DNA from: Gonapodya sp. JEL0774
Taxonomy: Eukaryota > Monoblepharomycota > Monoblepharidomycetes > Monoblepharidales > Gonapodyaceae
Length of the DNA stretch: 64,000 nt
Assembly: GCA_027604505.1 (NCBI GenBank)
Contig: JADIIX010000007.1
Coordinates: forward strand, 176,492 to 240,491
Direction of reading: 5' to 3'
In this document: piece by piece, positions 61,105 through 64,000 of the stretch
Position numbering within the stretch: the stretch's first letter is position 1
Layout of the letters: every line of letters starts with the position of its first letter
Notes under the pieces: model-generated
Told to the model about the DNA's origin: nothing
Seen by the model: only the letters and a program-made list of their open reading frames with translations
Databases searched by the model: none
Translations under genes and position numbers: made by a program

Positions 61105-62116
61105 ATTTGAGAAAGATGATATTGTCTAACTCCATACATACAGTACGAACGAGACCGCGCTCGATCGTGATACATGAAATTATTTGTCACCCCTCACCCC
61201 GACGGTTGTCCTGTCCCGTGTCGTCTCCACACCCTTGTTCCCTCCCCCGCCCGCCCACCTTCTGTGTCACACATTCCAAACTCATGACCTTGAGGTTTGA
61301 GCATTGGTTGGTGTGTGGTCAGTCGGGGTGTTTTCCTTGGTGGCTTTGTTGGTGGTTCGTTTCGCAGACGGAGTGCGGTCTGTTACATAGTTGTTGTGAG
61401 CCGTGCCTGGCTCACTCGACGCTCGCCATCACGGTCCAGAATCGTGAAGCGAGACAGATCTGACCGATATCTGTGCGCTCCACGGCCCACGGTCCCACTC
61501 ATTCCACTGTCTACTCCCCACTCCCAAGACCGCCCCGCACCCCCCGGCGGCCGACCAACTTTCACGGGCCAGGCAGGGTGGGCCCCGCGACGTCGACAGG
61601 CAGTGACAGTGAGACGACCTCAGCCCTCATTTGGTCATTGTCTGTGAGACTTTTGTCATTTGTGTGCAAGTGCCAAATTCTAAGTGCTACCGGATGTTGG
61701 AAAAACTGTTCGAAGTCGAAACCAGAATAGAATTAGTAGGAAAAAACCACGATGAGTACTAAATATAAACTCAGAGGTGTGTAACCCGTTTTCATCTGCG
61801 GACTGACTGAATTCATATAAGGAACTGTGGGTCTGTCATTTTCAACAGAGAGCGTCGGTACGTACACTAACCCAGCCCGTTCTCATATTCCGGACTGCGG
61901 TATCATATGATGCATAAATTTCTGGGTGGGTGGGAGGAACGGCGAACGCAAAACATAAGTATATGACAAAAGCAAGGATGGAAAGGTGCCGTTATTACAA
62001 GGGCAAAGGTTTCATTGAGTGGGTGCCCAGGTGGGTTGCCGACCACAGCAACAGCAACAGGGTGGAGTCAGTTCTTTCTGCCCGAGTGTCTTCTCACCAA
62101 AGACTGCAAGCAGACC
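61105..62116. promoter_or_regulatory. Divergent intergenic region CDC123 / eIF2-beta
   Basis: About 1 kb between start codons of the eIF2 assembly factor and an eIF2 subunit, transcribed outward. The left half is GC-rich with CCCACC-type tracts; 61690-61930 is AT-rich and contains ATATAAACTC at about 61764 and CATATAAGGA at about 61814, either of which could be a TATA-like element for eIF2-beta. A CAACAGCAACAG repeat lies at 62046-62058. No tRNA or other gene was seen. Confidence 0.4.
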
Positions 62117-64000
62117 ATGGCCGAGGAATCAGCAGAAGCCGTGGAGGTGAAGATGACACGAGACAGAAGATGACACGGGGGGGAGGGAGTGCATTGAATT
62201 TCTCACCGGCTGTCGCTCGTGTCCCCTGTGATGCAACCACTCGCCCCCTTGCACTCCCACTGCCCCCACTTCCACCCACTCCCCCTTCCACCCCCAACCA
62301 GACGCTCTTCGATGGCCAGAAGAAGAAAAAATCAAAGAAGCCAAAACCTGTAGAGGCGAGTTTGATGGCCCCCCCCCCACTCCCAACACTCCCCCTCTCC
62401 CTCCTCCTCAATCACACCTCCCCCCGCTCTCCCCTCTCAGCAGGAACCCGCTGATCCCCCTGCTCAAGACGACGAGGTCTGTTGGTCCAATCCCGGTGCC
62501 CCCCTCAACTTGTCCCCTCATCCAATTCTCCCTCCCCTCTCCCCTCCCCCCTCTCTCCCTCCCTCTCCTCCCTCAGCTCGCGCTATTCTCAGAGAAGAAA
62601 AAGGTACACCACCCCTCTCCTGCTCCTCTTCTCCCCACTCCCCCTCCTGACAGCCCCCCGGTCCCCCGGCGCCCCGTCCGTCCGTCGGCCCGCGCCCCGC
62701 CCCCGCGCAGGAGAAGGAGAAGAAACCCCTCCCGGACGACGACGCACCCCCGGCCGACCCTGACCCCGAAGCCCCAGAAGCCTCGGAAGCCCAGGAAGCC
62801 CCCGCCCAAGAACGCACAGAGGCTCAGTTCGAGGACGACGAGGCCGCGGCCTTGTTCGAGGGCAAGAAGAAGGTGCGTTGGGGTGGTCCTTTGTGTCGGT
62901 TGGTTCGTTTTGGCCGGTTGGTTGGTTGGGTCGTTTGTGCCGGTTGATTCGTTTTGGCCCGTTGGTTCGTCGGGTCGTTTGTGCCGGTTGGTTCGTTTTG
63001 GCCCATTGGTTCGTTGTGGCGGTGGGCCGGTGGGCAGGTTGCTTCACTCTCTCTTTCTCTTTTCCGTCTTCCCTGTTCTTCAACCAACTCCCTGATCCCA
63101 ACCCGCTTCCCTCCCTCTCTCCTCTCACCGCCCGTCCCTCCCTCTCTCCCTTCCCCCCCCCCCCCAGAAAAAAAAGAAGAAATCCAAACCCGACCCAGAC
63201 GCTGACGCCGACCAAGCCGACCCCGAACCTGAACCCGAGCCCGAGGCTGAACCAGTACCCGTCCCAGAGGACGAAGATCCCGCGGCCATGTTTGGGGAGA
63301 AGAAGAAGAAGGTGAGGGTGCCGGTGTGAAAGTGGTGTGAGGTTGGGGGTTGTTTGGAGGGGGGGGCGGGGGCGGGGCGGAGTGGTTGGGAAGGGAAAAG
63401 GGCGTGGGGTCCCAGGTACCTGGGTTGATGAGGCCCCACCGAGATAGTGCATTCTCGGTGTGTCGTGAAGGCCCTTCGCCTGCGTGAACTCACACCAATC
63501 CGTTTCCGTCCCTGCCCCGCCCTACCCAACCTACACCCCAATCCCCACCAACCCCCGCACAGAAAAAGAAGAAGAAACCCCTCTCGGACCCCCCCGCCGA
63601 CGAGGACCCCGAAGCCGCTGCCGAAGCCGCCGCGGAAGCCGCCGCCAACGGTGGAGCGGACCACGACGAGGACGGGGATGGCGAAGCAGAGGGTGGCTCG
63701 GACGGTGCCGAGGACGGAGACGGGGACGGAGACGAGCTGGAGCAGGGAGACGGAAAGGAAATCAGTTTGGGAGAGGGAGGCGAGGTGGTGGACGGGTGGG
63801 TTGGGAGTGATAGGGATTATGAGTATGAGGAGGTGGGTGTTGGTATGCGGGAGTTTGGGGGGGCGTGTTTGGAGGGGTTTGAGTGGGTGGGGGTGTGACT
63901 TGTGGTGACGTGGCGAGGCGGCGATTGCGGGAATATCCTCCCACGGGGGAGAGGGGTCTGAGTGGGTGGGGGTGTGTAACTTGCGTCGACATGGTCTTCT
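62117..64000 (+). CDS. SUI3: Translation initiation factor eIF2 subunit beta, N-terminal part (cut by window end)
   Basis: The beta subunit of eIF2 contacts eIF5 and eIF2B-epsilon through N-terminal lysine boxes. Seven exons are in view: 62117-62146 (MAEESAEAVE), 62302-62355 (TLFDGQKKKKSKKPKPVE), 62441-62476, 62577-62603 (LALFSEKKK), 62711-62872 (ending AALFEGKKK), 63168-63311 (beginning KKKKKSKPD and ending AAMFGEKKKK) and 63563-63832, which begins KKKKPLSD and ends VDGWVGSDRDYEYEE. That last block equals the 'W.GSDRDY.Y.EL' segment that opens the conserved eIF2-beta/eIF5 core. The MI-type core and zinc ribbon lie beyond the window. Every exon is a multiple of three and every intron is phase 0. 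The intron after exon 2 begins with GC. Acidic runs alternate with the lysine runs. The assignment rests on the lysine boxes plus the GSDRDY block. Confidence 0.9.
62356..62440 (+). other. GC-AG intron 2 of the eIF2-beta gene
   Basis: After GTAGAG the intron begins GCGAGTTTG and ends CCCCTCTCAG. Using it joins PKPVE to QEPADPPAQDDE in frame. The rest of the donor (GAG|GCGAGT) fits the strict consensus typical of GC donors. Confidence 0.6.
62898..63027 (+). repeat. 44-base minisatellite in an eIF2-beta intron
   Basis: Three copies, 62898-62941, 62942-62985 and a partial third to about 63027, of a 44-base unit built from GGTTGGTTCGTTTTGGCC and GGGTCGTTTGTGCC. It lies wholly within the intron between exons 5 and 6. 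Copies differ at a few positions. Confidence 0.85.

Noticed and set aside
62589-63452. Open frame of 287 codons on the minus strand
   Set aside because: It is antisense to the eIF2-beta exons; the Pro/Arg/Gly-rich protein mirrors the Lys/Glu codons and intron tracts of the opposite strand, with no domain.

Overview
The window looks like nuclear DNA of a zoosporic, early-diverging fungus, most probably a chytrid. Almost every gene is a single-copy eukaryotic housekeeping gene broken by many short GT-AG introns. Fungal-type genes (an Osh3-type oxysterol-binding protein, a SulP/STAS/cyclic-nucleotide-domain transporter, TOM70) sit beside two genes kept only by organisms that build basal bodies and flagella: the intraflagellar-transport dynein light intermediate chain and epsilon-tubulin. 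No transposon ORF, rRNA, tRNA or CRISPR array was recognised. All coordinates of spliced genes are gene spans from start to stop codon; exons were joined by eye using splice consensus and family conservation.

Left part (1-18.5 kb): a possible last exon of a gene entering from the left; DYNC2LI1 (-); a TMF1-type golgin (+); COQ4 (-) and SCO1 (-), two mitochondrial genes in tandem; a large PNUTS/LUMINIDEPENDENS-like nuclear phosphatase scaffold (+) with a homeodomain, a TFIIS-N/LW domain, an RVxF motif and a CCCH zinc finger; TOM70 (-) and a CHCHD2/MIX17-type protein (+), divergently placed.

Middle (18.7-38.7 kb): NUP84/NUP107 (+), an Osh3-like GOLD-PH-FFAT-ORD lipid-transfer protein (+), an unassigned ankyrin-coiled-coil-SH3 protein (-), and eIF3a (-) back to back with eIF3l (+), two subunits of one initiation factor sharing about 276 bp. 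Directly after the eIF3l stop lies an unusual locus of two degenerate tandem arrays in opposite orientation (about 37.15-37.98 kb).

Right part (38.7-64 kb): SulP transporter (-), epsilon-tubulin (-), a germinal-centre-type kinase with a CNH domain (-), LSM4 (-) divergent from ubiquitin E1 UBA1 (+), V-ATPase subunit C (+), a PP2C phosphatase (+), then CDC123 (-) divergent from eIF2-beta (+, cut by the window end). CDC123 is the eIF2 assembly factor, so this second divergent pair also links partners. The last 6-7 kb is richer in G/C, with purine/pyrimidine tracts and simple repeats inside introns and coding linkers.

Best candidates for something new: the combined homeodomain/LW/RVxF/CCCH protein, the eIF2-beta N terminus built from repeated symmetrical lysine-box exons, the inverted repeat arrays beside eIF3l, and the two divergent translation-initiation gene pairs.
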